A DNA stretch of 64,000 nt, taken from positions 3,472,001 to 3,536,000 of the forward strand of contig NZ_CP082787.1 of the NCBI RefSeq assembly GCF_021462285.1. Direction: 5' to 3'. Source of the stretch: Serratia entomophila (GTDB taxonomy: Bacteria; Pseudomonadota; Gammaproteobacteria; Enterobacterales; Enterobacteriaceae). Every line of letters starts with the position of its first letter. The first letter of the stretch is position 1. Shown here piece after piece: positions 16,546 to 24,885 of the stretch. A program made the position numbers and the translations under genes. The notes beneath the pieces were generated by a model. That model saw only the letters and a list, made by a program, of their open reading frames with translations, did no database searches and was not told the DNA's origin.

Positions 16546-18012
16546 ATGCATATCCCGTTAGACCGCCGCCAGGACGTTCCGCTGTATCTGCAAATTGAAG
16601 AGGCGCTGCGCCGCGCCATCCTCACCGGCGTATTCGTCGACGGCGACAAACTGCCCTCGACGCGCACGCTGGCGGCCGAACTGGCGGTCAGCCGGCTGAC
16701 GGTGGACAACGCCTACGCCGAGCTGGCGGCCAAGGGCTTTTTACGCCAGCGGCGCGGCAGCGGAGCCTATGTTCAGCACCCGCTGGCGCAGCCGCGGCCC
16801 GCCCGGCCGGCGGCGGACGCCCCCTTTCCGCCGGACAGTTTCACCACCCTCACCTCACGCCTGGATGGCCATGCCGACGTACCGCTGCCGGGCCATATCA
16901 TCAATTTCGCCGCCGGCGTCGGCAGCCCGAAGGTTTTTCCGCTGGAAGAATTTCGCAAAATCCTGCTGTCGGTGCTCAGCCGCCACGCGGAAGAAGCGTT
17001 CAGCTACGGCGAATACTGCGGTTACTACCCGCTGCGCGATACGCTGGGGCGGATCCTCAGTGCGCAAGGCATCCCCACCCATGCGGAACAGGTGCTGATC
17101 ACCAACGGCTCGCAGCACGCCATCAGCCTGATCGTGCAAAGCCTGCTGGCGCCGGGCGACACGGTGATCGTCGAAGAGCCGACCTACGCCGAAGCATTGG
17201 GGTTACTGCGCCTGCACCGCATCAATATCGTCACCATTCCCAGCGATCGGCACGGCATGCAGGTCGAGCTGCTGCCGGCCCTGTTGGAACAACATCGGCC
17301 CAGGTTGATCTACACCATCCCCAACTTCCACAACCCAACCGGCCGTTGCCTGAGCGAAGCCCGCCGCCGGCGCCTGCTGGCGATCGCCCAGCAGGCGGGC
17401 GTGGTGATCCTCGAAGACGACTTTGTCGGCGATTTGCGCTACCGGGGCAAGCATCTGCCCGCGCTGCGCTCGCTGTCCCAACCCGGCGCGGTGATCTACG
17501 TCGGCACCTTCTCCAAAATGCTGCTGCCCAGCATGCGCATCGGCTATCTGGTGGCGGACGCCGAACACTATCAACGCCTCGCCCGGTTGAAGCACGTCGA
17601 CAGCTTTACCAGCTCCAGCCTGATCCAGCGGGCGTTGGACGCCTTCGTCACCGTCGGCCGCTACGACAAACAGCTGCGCCGCGCCGGGCGGGTTTATCGG
17701 CAACACCTGGAGGTGATGGCCGGCGCCCTGCTGCGGCAGCTGCCGCCGGGGTGCCGTTTCGAAACGCCGGAGGGCGGGCTGTTCATCTGGCTGACGCTGC
17801 CGCCGGGGGTGACTACCGCCGCGCTGATGCCGGTGGCCTGGCGCCACGGGGTGACTTTCGCCCGCGGCGAATGTTTTTATGCGCAGGAACAGCGCGGTGC
17901 GCAGGGGCTACGGCTGAATTTTGCCGCCAATACGCCGCCGCTGATTGAGGAAGGCATCGCCCGGCTGGGCCGGGCGATAGAAGAGGTGATGGCGCAGGGC
18001 GCGGAAGGCTAA
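16546..18012 (+). CDS. MocR-family regulator (GntR HTH + aminotransferase fold)
   Basis: A 488-residue PLP-dependent transcription factor. The N-terminal winged helix (about residues 10-80) contains LRRAILTGVFVDGDKLPSTR, then LAVSRLTVDNAYAELAAKGF. The rest is a type-I aminotransferase domain with the substrate-binding PNFHNPTGR, the cofactor-binding acidic EDDFVGDLRY, and GTFSKMLLPSMRIGY, where the Lys forms the PLP aldimine. MocR regulators sense PLP or amino compounds rather than catalyse. The gene diverges from an EamA exporter. Its TAA stop overlaps the scsD stop head-on (CTAA). Confidence 0.9.
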   Translation: MHIPLDRRQDVPLYLQIEEALRRAILTGVFVDGDKLPSTRTLAAELAVSRLTVDNAYAELAAKGFLRQRRGSGAYVQHPLAQPRPARPAADAPFPPDSFTTLTSRLDGHADVPLPGHIINFAAGVGSPKVFPLEEFRKILLSVLSRHAEEAFSYGEYCGYYPLRDTLGRILSAQGIPTHAEQVLITNGSQHAISLIVQSLLAPGDTVIVEEPTYAEALGLLRLHRINIVTIPSDRHGMQVELLPALLEQHRPRLIYTIPNFHNPTGRCLSEARRRRLLAIAQQAGVVILEDDFVGDLRYRGKHLPALRSLSQPGAVIYVGTFSKMLLPSMRIGYLVADAEHYQRLARLKHVDSFTSSSLIQRALDAFVTVGRYDKQLRRAGRVYRQHLEVMAGALLRQLPPGCRFETPEGGLFIWLTLPPGVTTAALMPVAWRHGVTFARGECFYAQEQRGAQGLRLNFAANTPPLIEEGIARLGRAIEEVMAQGAEG

Positions 18013-18509
18013 AGCGCCGCCCACCACAGCCGCAGCTTCAACCCCCAGTAGCTGGTCCAGCCGGTGGTGCTCTGCACCACCTTGCCCTGAGAGATCACCA
18101 CAAAGGTGGGAGTAACGCCGACCTGCCACTGCGCCGACAGCTCACCGCGCGAGTCGTTAACCACCGGCAGCGAAAGCCGCTTGCGCGCCAGCCACTGCGC
18201 TACCTGGCCGTCGTCGCCCGAACGCAGCGCCACGGTCAGCACGTTGCCGCCCTCCGCCTGCAGCTGCGCGACGTCCGGCGTAGTGAAACGACACACGCCG
18301 CACCAGCTGGCCCAGAAATAGACCAGCAGCGGCCGCTCCCGGCTGAGCTGGGCCAGCGAAACCGACTCGCCGTCCAGCGTCGCCAGCATTTGGCTATCAA
18401 AGGCGGCCGGCGCCTGCGGGGCGCGCAGCCAATCCATTGCCGCCGCTATCGCCAGCACCATCAGCAGCAGCATCAACAGCTCGCGCCCCCAGCGCCGCAG
18501 CTTAGCCAT
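18009..18509 (-). CDS. scsD: Membrane-anchored thioredoxin-like ScsD
   Basis: A TlpA/ResA-like thioredoxin of 166 residues tethered by an N-terminal helix (about residues 9-25), with the catalytic domain in the periplasm. The active site is FWASWCGVCRF; the cis-Pro loop is VGVTPTFVV. It is the last gene of the scsABCD copper-tolerance locus, overlapping scsC by eight bases. In Salmonella the locus protects against copper and oxidative stress by handling periplasmic thiols. The WCGVC active site and the short anchor fit ScsD better than CcmG, which is encoded separately in this window. Confidence 0.87.
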   Translation of the reverse strand: MAKLRRWGRELLMLLLMVLAIAAAMDWLRAPQAPAAFDSQMLATLDGESVSLAQLSRERPLLVYFWASWCGVCRFTTPDVAQLQAEGGNVLTVALRSGDDGQVAQWLARKRLSLPVVNDSRGELSAQWQVGVTPTFVVISQGKVVQSTTGWTSYWGLKLRLWWAAL

Positions 18510-19218
18510 TGTTGGCCTTCGCCAGCTGTTCTTTCACCACGGCTTCCAGCTCCTCGTAAGACACGGCGCCCGGCAGCATCCGATCGCCGATCAGCGTCGC
18601 CGGCGTGCCCTGCACCCCCAACTGTTCCGCCAGCTGCATATTGGTGCGCAAGGTGGCCATGCTCTGATCGCTTGGCGCGGCCTCTTTAACGCCGGTTTTT
18701 TGCCGTGCGGCGGCAATGCTGGCGTTATCGTGGAAGCCTTTTTTCGCCATCAGGCGCTGGTGCAGGGCCCAGAACTGATCCGGGTGCTGTTGCCAGGTGG
18801 TCAGCGCCACGCGCGCCGAACTGACCGAGCTCTCCCCCTTAAACGGCAGCAGTTTCACCACCAGCGCCACGTCAGGGTATTGCCCGACGATTTTCTCCAG
18901 CATCGGGTCAAAGCGCTTACAGTATGGGCAGTTGTAATCGGTGAAGGTCACCAGCGTCAGTTTGGCGTTGGCCGCCCCCATGCGCGGGCTGGCCGGATCC
19001 TGGTACAGCGTTTTGGCGTTCTGTTTGATCGCCTGGTCGATCTGCTGGCCGGCGGTCTGCTGCTGCCAGGCGTCGACCGCCTGCGCCAGAATGTCCGGAT
19101 TGGATACCAGCGTCTCGCGGATCATCTCTTTAATCCGCGCCTCCTGCTCCGCTGTGAAAGGCGCTGCGGCCCAGACCGGGGTGACGATCAGCATCAGTAA
19201 TGCCAGTAATTTTTTCAT
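18502..19218 (-). CDS. scsC: DsbA-like periplasmic thiol oxidoreductase ScsC
   Basis: A 238-residue periplasmic protein with a Sec signal peptide (MKKLLALLMLIVTPVWA). The N-terminal helical region (ARIKEMIRETLVSNPDILAQ, then the Gln-rich stalk) matches the oligomerisation segment of ScsC/DsbC-like proteins. The thioredoxin domain has the catalytic YNCPYCKRF and the cis-Pro loop VQGTPATLIG. ScsC is kept reduced by ScsB and acts as a disulfide isomerase/reductase and copper-resistance factor. It overlaps scsB by four bases, so the three genes form a coupled unit. Confidence 0.9.
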   Translation of the reverse strand: MKKLLALLMLIVTPVWAAAPFTAEQEARIKEMIRETLVSNPDILAQAVDAWQQQTAGQQIDQAIKQNAKTLYQDPASPRMGAANAKLTLVTFTDYNCPYCKRFDPMLEKIVGQYPDVALVVKLLPFKGESSVSSARVALTTWQQHPDQFWALHQRLMAKKGFHDNASIAAARQKTGVKEAAPSDQSMATLRTNMQLAEQLGVQGTPATLIGDRMLPGAVSYEELEAVVKEQLAKANNG

Positions 19219-21251
19219 TGTTCGGTTCCTTTGGCGTTGGAAAGCGTTTGCAGCACGGCGTCGCGGGTCAACAGCGGGGACAACACCACGCCGCCCGGGC
19301 TGCCGGGGCCATAGATTTGATTGAAGGGCACGGCAACGCTGCCGCGCCGCTGCAGGAAAGCGCTGATGTCGGCCGACGGCCGGCTCCAGTCGCCGCGCAG
19401 CGCCACCACATCGTCGGCGCTCAGCGCCTGTTGCACATCATCGCGCAGCAATACGTTGAATTTGTTGGCTTTGCAGGTAACGCACCAGTCAGCGGTAACG
19501 TCGACAAACACCCGCTTACGCTGGGCCAGCGCCTGGGTTATCGCCCGTTCGCTCAACGGCTGCCACTGCACCTTATCCTGCAGCGGCTGCCGCCACAGCC
19601 CGGCGGTCAACGAACCGCCCAACAGCGCCGCGCCCACCAACACCAGCGTGCCGGCGGCCAGCTTGCCGGCCAGGCGCGCACCCCGCTGCCGCCACGCCGC
19701 CAGCAGCAGAGCGAGCAGCATCAGCCCCCCCAACCACAGCGTTGGCCGCACGCCGATATGATTGGCCATCAGGCTCAGCAGCCACAGCGACGACGCCAGC
19801 ATCAGCAGCCCCATCGCCAGCTTCAGGCTGTTCATCCAGCGGCCTGGGCGCGGCAGGCGCAGCGCCAGCGCCGGCCAGGCGGCGATCAGCAGCCACGGCA
19901 GGCTCATGCCGATACCCAGCGCGACGAACATGCCCCACAGCACCGGCAGCGGCGCCGCCAGCGCAAAGGCCACCGCAGTGCCGAGGAACGGCGCGGAACA
20001 AGGGGTTGCCAGCAGCGTAGCGAAGGCGCCCTGCCAGAAATGGCCGCTCAGGCCGTGGCCGTTGTGCGTCGCCAGGGTGGTATTCAACGAAGACGAGAGG
20101 CGCAGCTGGAACAGGCCGAACAGGTTGGCGCTAAATAACAGCGTCACCAGCACCATAAAGCCGATAAACCACGGATTCTGGAACTGAATTCCCCAGCCCA
20201 GGGCGTGGTTGCCGAGCCGCAGCAGCGTCATCAGCAGCGCCAGCGCCATAAACGACGCAACGATGCCGAACGACGAAGCCAGAAACTGCAGCCGCACGCT
20301 GCGCCGGTCGCGCTGTTCCACCTGCAGAATCGAACCGAGCTTGATGCCCAGCACCGGCAGCACGCACGGCATCAGGTTAAGAATCAAACCGCCCGCCAGC
20401 GCCATCAACACCGCCTGCCACAGCGAAAACGCCGCGCTACCGGGCAACGCCGGCGGCTCGCCGATCGGCAGCGTCACCTGCTGCGCCATACCGCCATCGC
20501 TGACCACCAGCGTCAGGGTCTTGCCGCGCAGATCCGGCGCGGCATCCCCCCAGCCGTCACTGACCGGCACTCGCGCCAGCAGCTGGGCGCCGTCGGTATT
20601 TATCTGCGGTTTGCCGAGATCGGCGTCTTCCAGCGTATCGAAAAACAGCGCGGGCCGTTGCCAGCCGGCGGCGCGTTCGGCGACGATCTGCAGTTCGCCG
20701 CGCTGATAGCCGGCCTTGATGCTCTCCGCCAGGCCAGAGGCTATCGGCACCTGCCCCATCGCTTGGGCAAAGTCGTGGTTAAACTGCGGATCGTTCGGCG
20801 CGCCCAGCTCCAGACTGAACGGGTAGTCGGTCAGTATGCAGACGTTGCTGCAGGTGGACAGCGTCAGGGTGCCCGCCAGCGGACCGGACGCCTGGCCCTG
20901 CATCACGATCGGCAGCCTGACCCGATCGTGATAACCCTGGGTGGAAATGCCGGCAACCTCAAAACGCTGCGGCGTAGGCCAGTGCCAGATCGCCGGCGGC
21001 GGATTGCCCTGCCAGGCGATAGACGGCGCAATGCCGCCCTCTCCCGGGGAGCGCCAGTAGGTCTTCCAGCCTGGTTGCAGTTCCACCTCCAATAGCAGCC
21101 GGGTTTCGCCGGGCTGCGAGGTGTCGGCGCGCAATCGCACCTTGGCGTGGTCGTTAGCTGGATTTTGCAGCCAACCGCTGTCCGCCGCCTGTGATGCAGG
21201 CAGCCACAGCATGAGCAGGCAGGCAAAAGCCAACCTGATGACATTTAACAT
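19215..21251 (-). CDS. scsB: DsbD-like transmembrane thiol reductant transporter ScsB
   Basis: ScsB moves electrons from cytoplasmic thioredoxin across the inner membrane to ScsC. The 678-residue product has a signal peptide (residues 1-22), an N-terminal periplasmic domain with a Cys pair in LSTCSNVCILTDYPFSL, an eight-helix DsbD-type core (about 275-560) with LNLMPCVLPVLGIKLG and LATPCSAPFLGTAV, and a C-terminal thioredoxin-like domain with TADWCVTCKANKFNVL. All three redox pairs are present. A GGAGAG ribosome-binding site precedes the ATG. scsA lies 49 bases upstream on the same strand. Confidence 0.92.
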   Translation of the reverse strand: MLNVIRLAFACLLMLWLPASQAADSGWLQNPANDHAKVRLRADTSQPGETRLLLEVELQPGWKTYWRSPGEGGIAPSIAWQGNPPPAIWHWPTPQRFEVAGISTQGYHDRVRLPIVMQGQASGPLAGTLTLSTCSNVCILTDYPFSLELGAPNDPQFNHDFAQAMGQVPIASGLAESIKAGYQRGELQIVAERAAGWQRPALFFDTLEDADLGKPQINTDGAQLLARVPVSDGWGDAAPDLRGKTLTLVVSDGGMAQQVTLPIGEPPALPGSAAFSLWQAVLMALAGGLILNLMPCVLPVLGIKLGSILQVEQRDRRSVRLQFLASSFGIVASFMALALLMTLLRLGNHALGWGIQFQNPWFIGFMVLVTLLFSANLFGLFQLRLSSSLNTTLATHNGHGLSGHFWQGAFATLLATPCSAPFLGTAVAFALAAPLPVLWGMFVALGIGMSLPWLLIAAWPALALRLPRPGRWMNSLKLAMGLLMLASSLWLLSLMANHIGVRPTLWLGGLMLLALLLAAWRQRGARLAGKLAAGTLVLVGAALLGGSLTAGLWRQPLQDKVQWQPLSERAITQALAQRKRVFVDVTADWCVTCKANKFNVLLRDDVQQALSADDVVALRGDWSRPSADISAFLQRRGSVAVPFNQIYGPGSPGGVVLSPLLTRDAVLQTLSNAKGTEQ

Positions 21252-21256
21252 GTTAA
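21245..21256. promoter_or_regulatory. 12-base palindrome over the scsB start codon
   Basis: TTAACATGTTAA is a perfect palindrome whose centre is the scsB ATG. It could be an operator or a translational hairpin too short to be stable, or chance. Confidence 0.25.
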
Positions 21257-21300
21257 CTCTCCATAAATGATTAATTCACCGCAAAGGACGGGCGATTAAC

Positions 21301-21663
21301 TCATTCACGGAAGACGCATAATCGAAGATGCACCCTGAGGGTGGGCGGGGAAATGACTCGGGGAGGAGGAATGCGCAAGCGCGCGGCCACGGTCGGCGCC
21401 AACAGCGTCAGCAGCAATCCTAAGCCGAACAGCAGGGTTTCAAACATCACCGGCGGCGACGCCAGCAGAGATTTGGCGCTCAGCTCACAGGGCGTGGGCT
21501 GCGCTTCGGCGCTGTCGTCACCGATGGATTGCGCGGCAAGGGCCGGCAAGCCCAGCGTTTGCTGCAGCGCATGCACGCCCGCCATGCGCTGGGTCATGCA
21601 GGTCAGCACCACCAGGCAAGCCAGGCATAAAAACCATTTTGCGATCCGCTGCCGTTTAACCAT
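21301..21663 (-). CDS. scsA: ScsA, suppressor of copper sensitivity A
   Basis: A 120-residue membrane protein at the head of the scs locus. It has an N-terminal hydrophobic segment (about 10-25, WFLCLACLVVLTCMTQ), a short periplasmic stretch with PCELSAKSL, and a second membrane helix (about 73-91) followed by an Arg-rich tail ending HLRLCVFRE. Length, topology and position directly upstream of scsBCD match ScsA of Salmonella as I remember it. Its biochemical role is not settled; it is linked to copper and peroxide tolerance. The ATG follows AGGATGAG. Confidence 0.8.
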   Translation of the reverse strand: MVKRQRIAKWFLCLACLVVLTCMTQRMAGVHALQQTLGLPALAAQSIGDDSAEAQPTPCELSAKSLLASPPVMFETLLFGLGLLLTLLAPTVAARLRIPPPRVISPPTLRVHLRLCVFRE

Positions 21664-21869
21664 CTCATCCTCAAATCCAAGTCTGGGCTTATCTTAGCGG
21701 CGCATGCGCGATTAGCAACGTTTTGCCTGTAAAGAAATGTCTGAGTGACGGTATTGATGGCGGTAATTTACAGGTATCATAGTCGCCAAGCCTGCGCTTT
21801 TCGCCGGGTACGATAATTATTCGCCCCCAATGACAAATCAGCGGGGCTACACAGCGAAGGACTGGTGAT

Positions 21870-22898
21870 ATGCAACCTTTGAGTGGACCGGGCGCACCGA
21901 TCGCCAGCGATCGCCCTCCGACCCCGGGCAAAACCACAACCACCGACGATCAACCCCTTTCCCCGGCGCAGCGCACTACGCTGGAGAAGCTGATCGTGAA
22001 AATCATGGCGCTCAGCCCGGCTAAGTCGGCGGAGATCTGGGCCACGCTGCGCCATGACCTTGGCGCCGACAACAGCAGCGAGCTGCAGGCGCGCCATTTC
22101 CAACCGGCGGAACAGCTGCTGCAAAGCCGCCTGTCGCAGGCGCAGCAAAACCATGCCAGCCGCCAACTGCTGCTGCAGCTCACCGAACTGCTGCCGCAGG
22201 GCAATAATCGCCAGGCGGTCAGTGATTTTATCCGCCAGCAGTTCGGCCATACGGTGCTGAGCCAGCTGAGCCACCCGCAGCTGCAGCAGGTGCTTAATTT
22301 GCTGCAGACCGGCGGCCTGACCATTCCGCAGCCGCAGCAGACCGTCACCCGCGATCGCCCGTTGCTGCCCGCCGAGCATCAGAGCCTGCAGCAGCAAGTG
22401 ACCAAACTCAGCGCCGCCACCGGCGAATCACCGGCCAAGATCTGGCAGACGCTGTTCGATCTGGCGGGGGTGAAAACCAACGATCCGCTGCCGGTACGCC
22501 ACTTTCAGTTGCTGAACCAGTTTTTACAGGCCAAGGTGGCGCTCAGCACGCAGACCGCCCCTACGCTGAACAGCCTGCTGGCCTCGCTTAAGCAGCCGGC
22601 GGACCAGCAGGAACAGCAGCAGTTGAACGACTATTGCCAGTCGCGTTTCAACTGCGGCGCCGCGGTTCCGCTGACGCATCCGCAGATGAGCGACGCCATC
22701 CACCAGCTGTTCGCCCGCCGGCTGGACAAGGCCGGCCAGGCACAGCCGATCGTCGCCCAGCACGCCGAACCGCAGCCGCTGCTCAACCCGCTGATCGCCG
22801 CCCTGCCCCTGCCGCTGCAAAAAGCGCTGAGCAAGCCGGCGGTGGCGTTTATTCTGCTGATTGCGGTGCTGGCGGCAATACTGGCGCTGGTATTCTAG
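21870..22898 (+). CDS. flk: Flk, flagellar hook-length/secretion checkpoint protein
   Basis: Flk (RflH) is an inner-membrane protein that in Salmonella prevents premature secretion of the anti-sigma factor FlgM before the hook-basal body is complete. The 342-residue product starts MQPLSGPGAPIASDRPPTPG. It has conserved blocks NNRQAVSDFIRQQFG and DRPLLPAEHQSLQQQVTKL, a Gln-rich middle, and a C-terminal membrane anchor at about 318-341, so the bulk is cytoplasmic. The ribosome-binding site is GAAGGACT. In E. coli flk sits between pdxB and fabB; here it is flanked on both sides by inserted blocks. Confidence 0.9.
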   Translation: MQPLSGPGAPIASDRPPTPGKTTTTDDQPLSPAQRTTLEKLIVKIMALSPAKSAEIWATLRHDLGADNSSELQARHFQPAEQLLQSRLSQAQQNHASRQLLLQLTELLPQGNNRQAVSDFIRQQFGHTVLSQLSHPQLQQVLNLLQTGGLTIPQPQQTVTRDRPLLPAEHQSLQQQVTKLSAATGESPAKIWQTLFDLAGVKTNDPLPVRHFQLLNQFLQAKVALSTQTAPTLNSLLASLKQPADQQEQQQLNDYCQSRFNCGAAVPLTHPQMSDAIHQLFARRLDKAGQAQPIVAQHAEPQPLLNPLIAALPLPLQKALSKPAVAFILLIAVLAAILALVF

Positions 22899-22901
22899 CC
22901 C

Positions 22902-23366
22902 TCAGGCGCAGCCGCAGTCTTTCGCGGCGGCCCGATCCCGCAGCGAGCCCGGCAGCTCGCCGGTGGCCAACGGATGGCCGTCGCGCAGCCAAAAATCCAG
23001 CCCGCCGATCAGCTCCTTGACCCTGAACCCCAATTTCGCCAGCTTGTAAGCCCCTTTGGTAGAGCCGTTGCAGCCGATGCCATCGCAGTAGGTAACGTAA
23101 ACCGGCCGGCGATCCCACTGCGCGGTGGAGGCTTCATCCATCAGACGATGCGGGAAGCTCAGGGCGCCGGGAATATGGCCGGCGGCGTACAGGGCTTCCG
23201 CTCGGGTATCGATAACCACGACCCCCTCAATGCCGTTGCGCAGATCCTCCGCCACGTCCCAGGCGTCGGCGTAATGGCTCAGCTTGGCCGCCAGGTAATC
23301 CAGGCTCTCGCTCGGCGCCGCCGGGGGAAAGGCCAAAACCAACGAACTGACTGTCATAGTGCTCAC
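22902..23366 (-). CDS. Rhodanese-like domain protein
   Basis: A 154-residue single-domain rhodanese. The N-terminal part has VVVIDTRAEALYAAGHIPGA, the conserved Asp-Arg motif of the fold. The active-site loop is VTYCDGIGCNGSTKGAYKL, where the first Cys is the sulfur acceptor. The final VKELIGGLDFWLRDGHPL is typical. Such proteins move sulfane sulfur from thiosulfate or persulfides to acceptors in the cytoplasm. It diverges across only 84 bases from the MocR regulator at 23451. The C-terminus carries a CGCA Cys pair. Confidence 0.85.
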   Translation of the reverse strand: MSTMTVSSLVLAFPPAAPSESLDYLAAKLSHYADAWDVAEDLRNGIEGVVVIDTRAEALYAAGHIPGALSFPHRLMDEASTAQWDRRPVYVTYCDGIGCNGSTKGAYKLAKLGFRVKELIGGLDFWLRDGHPLATGELPGSLRDRAAAKDCGCA

Positions 23367-23403
23367 TCCGTTTTATCAAGAATGATGACAATAGTGCCCG
23401 ATT

Positions 23404-23425
23404 TTGGTCTTATCATTGATACCAA
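23404..23425. promoter_or_regulatory. Inverted repeat in rhodanese/MocR promoter region
   Basis: The perfect palindrome TATCATTGATA sits at the centre, flanked by TTGGT on the left and ACCAA on the right. It lies midway between the two divergent start codons, a reasonable operator for the MocR regulator. Confidence 0.4.
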
Positions 23426-23450
23426 TTATTATACGAAGACAAGACCCATT

Positions 23451-24884
23451 ATGAGCCATGCCCTGATCGCGTTGTTTCAGCAGCCAGAACGCAGCGGCGG
23501 CACGCTGCGCGATCGCCTGTGCGGCGCACTGCGGCAGGCTATCCACCACGGCGCGCTCAGCTGCGGGCAGCGCCTGCCCTCGAGCCGGGTTTTGGCCAGC
23601 GATCTGGGCGTCTCGCGCGTCACCGCCGAAGCGGCCTATGCCCAACTGGAAGCCGAGGGCTATCTGCAGCGCCGGGTAGGCCAAGGCACCTTCGTGGCGG
23701 TTAACCTGGCCAAACCCGCCGCGCCCGCGAAAGGCAGCCTGCTGCCCCGCCTGTCGCTGCGTGGGCAGCAGATCGTGCAAACCGGCGGCTGCCAGGATCC
23801 GCAACGCCCGCTGCCGTTTGCCGCAGGCTCACCGGACCTGCGCGCCTTTCCGCTTAAGCTGTGGAAGCAGCTCACCGCCCAGCGCCTGCAGCAACAGGGC
23901 GAAAGCCTGCTGCGCTACGGCGATCCGCAGGGGTATCCGCCGCTGCGCGAAGCGATCGCCGCCCACGTTAGCCAAACGCGCGGCGTGCGCTGCGATGCGC
24001 AGCAGGTGATCGTGCTGACCAGCTCACAGCAGGCGCTGCAGCTGGTCGCCACCCTGCTGTTGGACAACGGCGATCGGGTCTGGATGGAAGAACCGGGCTA
24101 TGGCGGGGCGAGAAACGCCTTCGTCAGCGCCGGGGCGGAATTGGTGGCGGTCAACGTGGATGAAGCGGGCATGAGGCCAGATGCCTGCCTGCCCGACCCG
24201 CGGTTGATTTATCTGACGCCTTCGCATCAGTACCCCACCGGCAGCGCACTCGGCCTGGAGCGCCGGCTGGAACTGCTGGCCATCGCAGAGCGCCGGCAGG
24301 CGTGGATTATTGAAGACGACTATGACAGCGAGTTCCATTACGACGGCCTGCCGATGCCGGCGCTGCAGGGGCTGGATCCCCGGGGCAAGGTACTGTATAT
24401 CGGCACCTTCTCCAAGGCGCTGTTTCCTTCGCTGCGGCTGGCGTATGCGGTAGTGCCGCCCGCACTGGTCGCCCCTTTTGTCACCGCGCGCACGCTGTAC
24501 GACGGGCATAGCGCTCAATTGATGCAGGCGGTCACCGCCGAGTTTATCCTGCAGGGGCATTTTGCCGCCCATATTCGCTATATGCGCCAGCTGTACCGCA
24601 GCCGCCGCGACGTGTTGCTGGCCGAGGTGCGAGACAAGCTGGGCCACTTCGCCACCCCGCAGCAGGCGAGCGGCGGGCTGCAGCTCAGCGTCTGGCTGCC
24701 GCCCGGTCAGGAGGCCGCACTCAGCGGCCAGGCGCAGCGGCTGGGCGTGGTCACGCCTGGGCTGGCGGCGCAGTACCAAACGGCGCAGGCGCGGCGCGAT
24801 GGCTGGCTGCTGGGTTTTTCCGCCCTGACGCCGGGGGAAATCCGCGCCGCCGTGGCGCAGCTGGCGCGGATCGTCACGGTTTAA
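23451..24884 (+). CDS. MocR-family regulator, paired with rhodanese
   Basis: A 477-residue PLP-dependent regulator. The GntR winged helix (about 12-80) contains LRQAIHHGALSCGQRLPSSR, followed by LGVSRVTAEAAYAQLEAEGY. The aminotransferase-like domain has PSHQYPTGS, EDDYDSEFHYDG and GTFSKALFPSLRLAY with the PLP Lys. The frame is open upstream for 159 more codons, but that stretch is antisense to the rhodanese gene; the ATG at 23451 gives the expected length. It is distinct in sequence from the other MocR protein at 16546, so this is not a local duplication. Confidence 0.9.
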   Translation: MSHALIALFQQPERSGGTLRDRLCGALRQAIHHGALSCGQRLPSSRVLASDLGVSRVTAEAAYAQLEAEGYLQRRVGQGTFVAVNLAKPAAPAKGSLLPRLSLRGQQIVQTGGCQDPQRPLPFAAGSPDLRAFPLKLWKQLTAQRLQQQGESLLRYGDPQGYPPLREAIAAHVSQTRGVRCDAQQVIVLTSSQQALQLVATLLLDNGDRVWMEEPGYGGARNAFVSAGAELVAVNVDEAGMRPDACLPDPRLIYLTPSHQYPTGSALGLERRLELLAIAERRQAWIIEDDYDSEFHYDGLPMPALQGLDPRGKVLYIGTFSKALFPSLRLAYAVVPPALVAPFVTARTLYDGHSAQLMQAVTAEFILQGHFAAHIRYMRQLYRSRRDVLLAEVRDKLGHFATPQQASGGLQLSVWLPPGQEAALSGQAQRLGVVTPGLAAQYQTAQARRDGWLLGFSALTPGEIRAAVAQLARIVTV

Positions 24885-24885
24885 C

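Noticed and set aside
21689..21943. 84-codon minus-strand ORF between scsA and flk
   Set aside because: It overlaps the flk start region and has no ribosome-binding site or recognisable sequence.
16546..24884. The two MocR genes as a duplicated pair
   Set aside because: Their sequences differ throughout and their partners differ (EamA versus rhodanese), so a recent local duplication is not supported.
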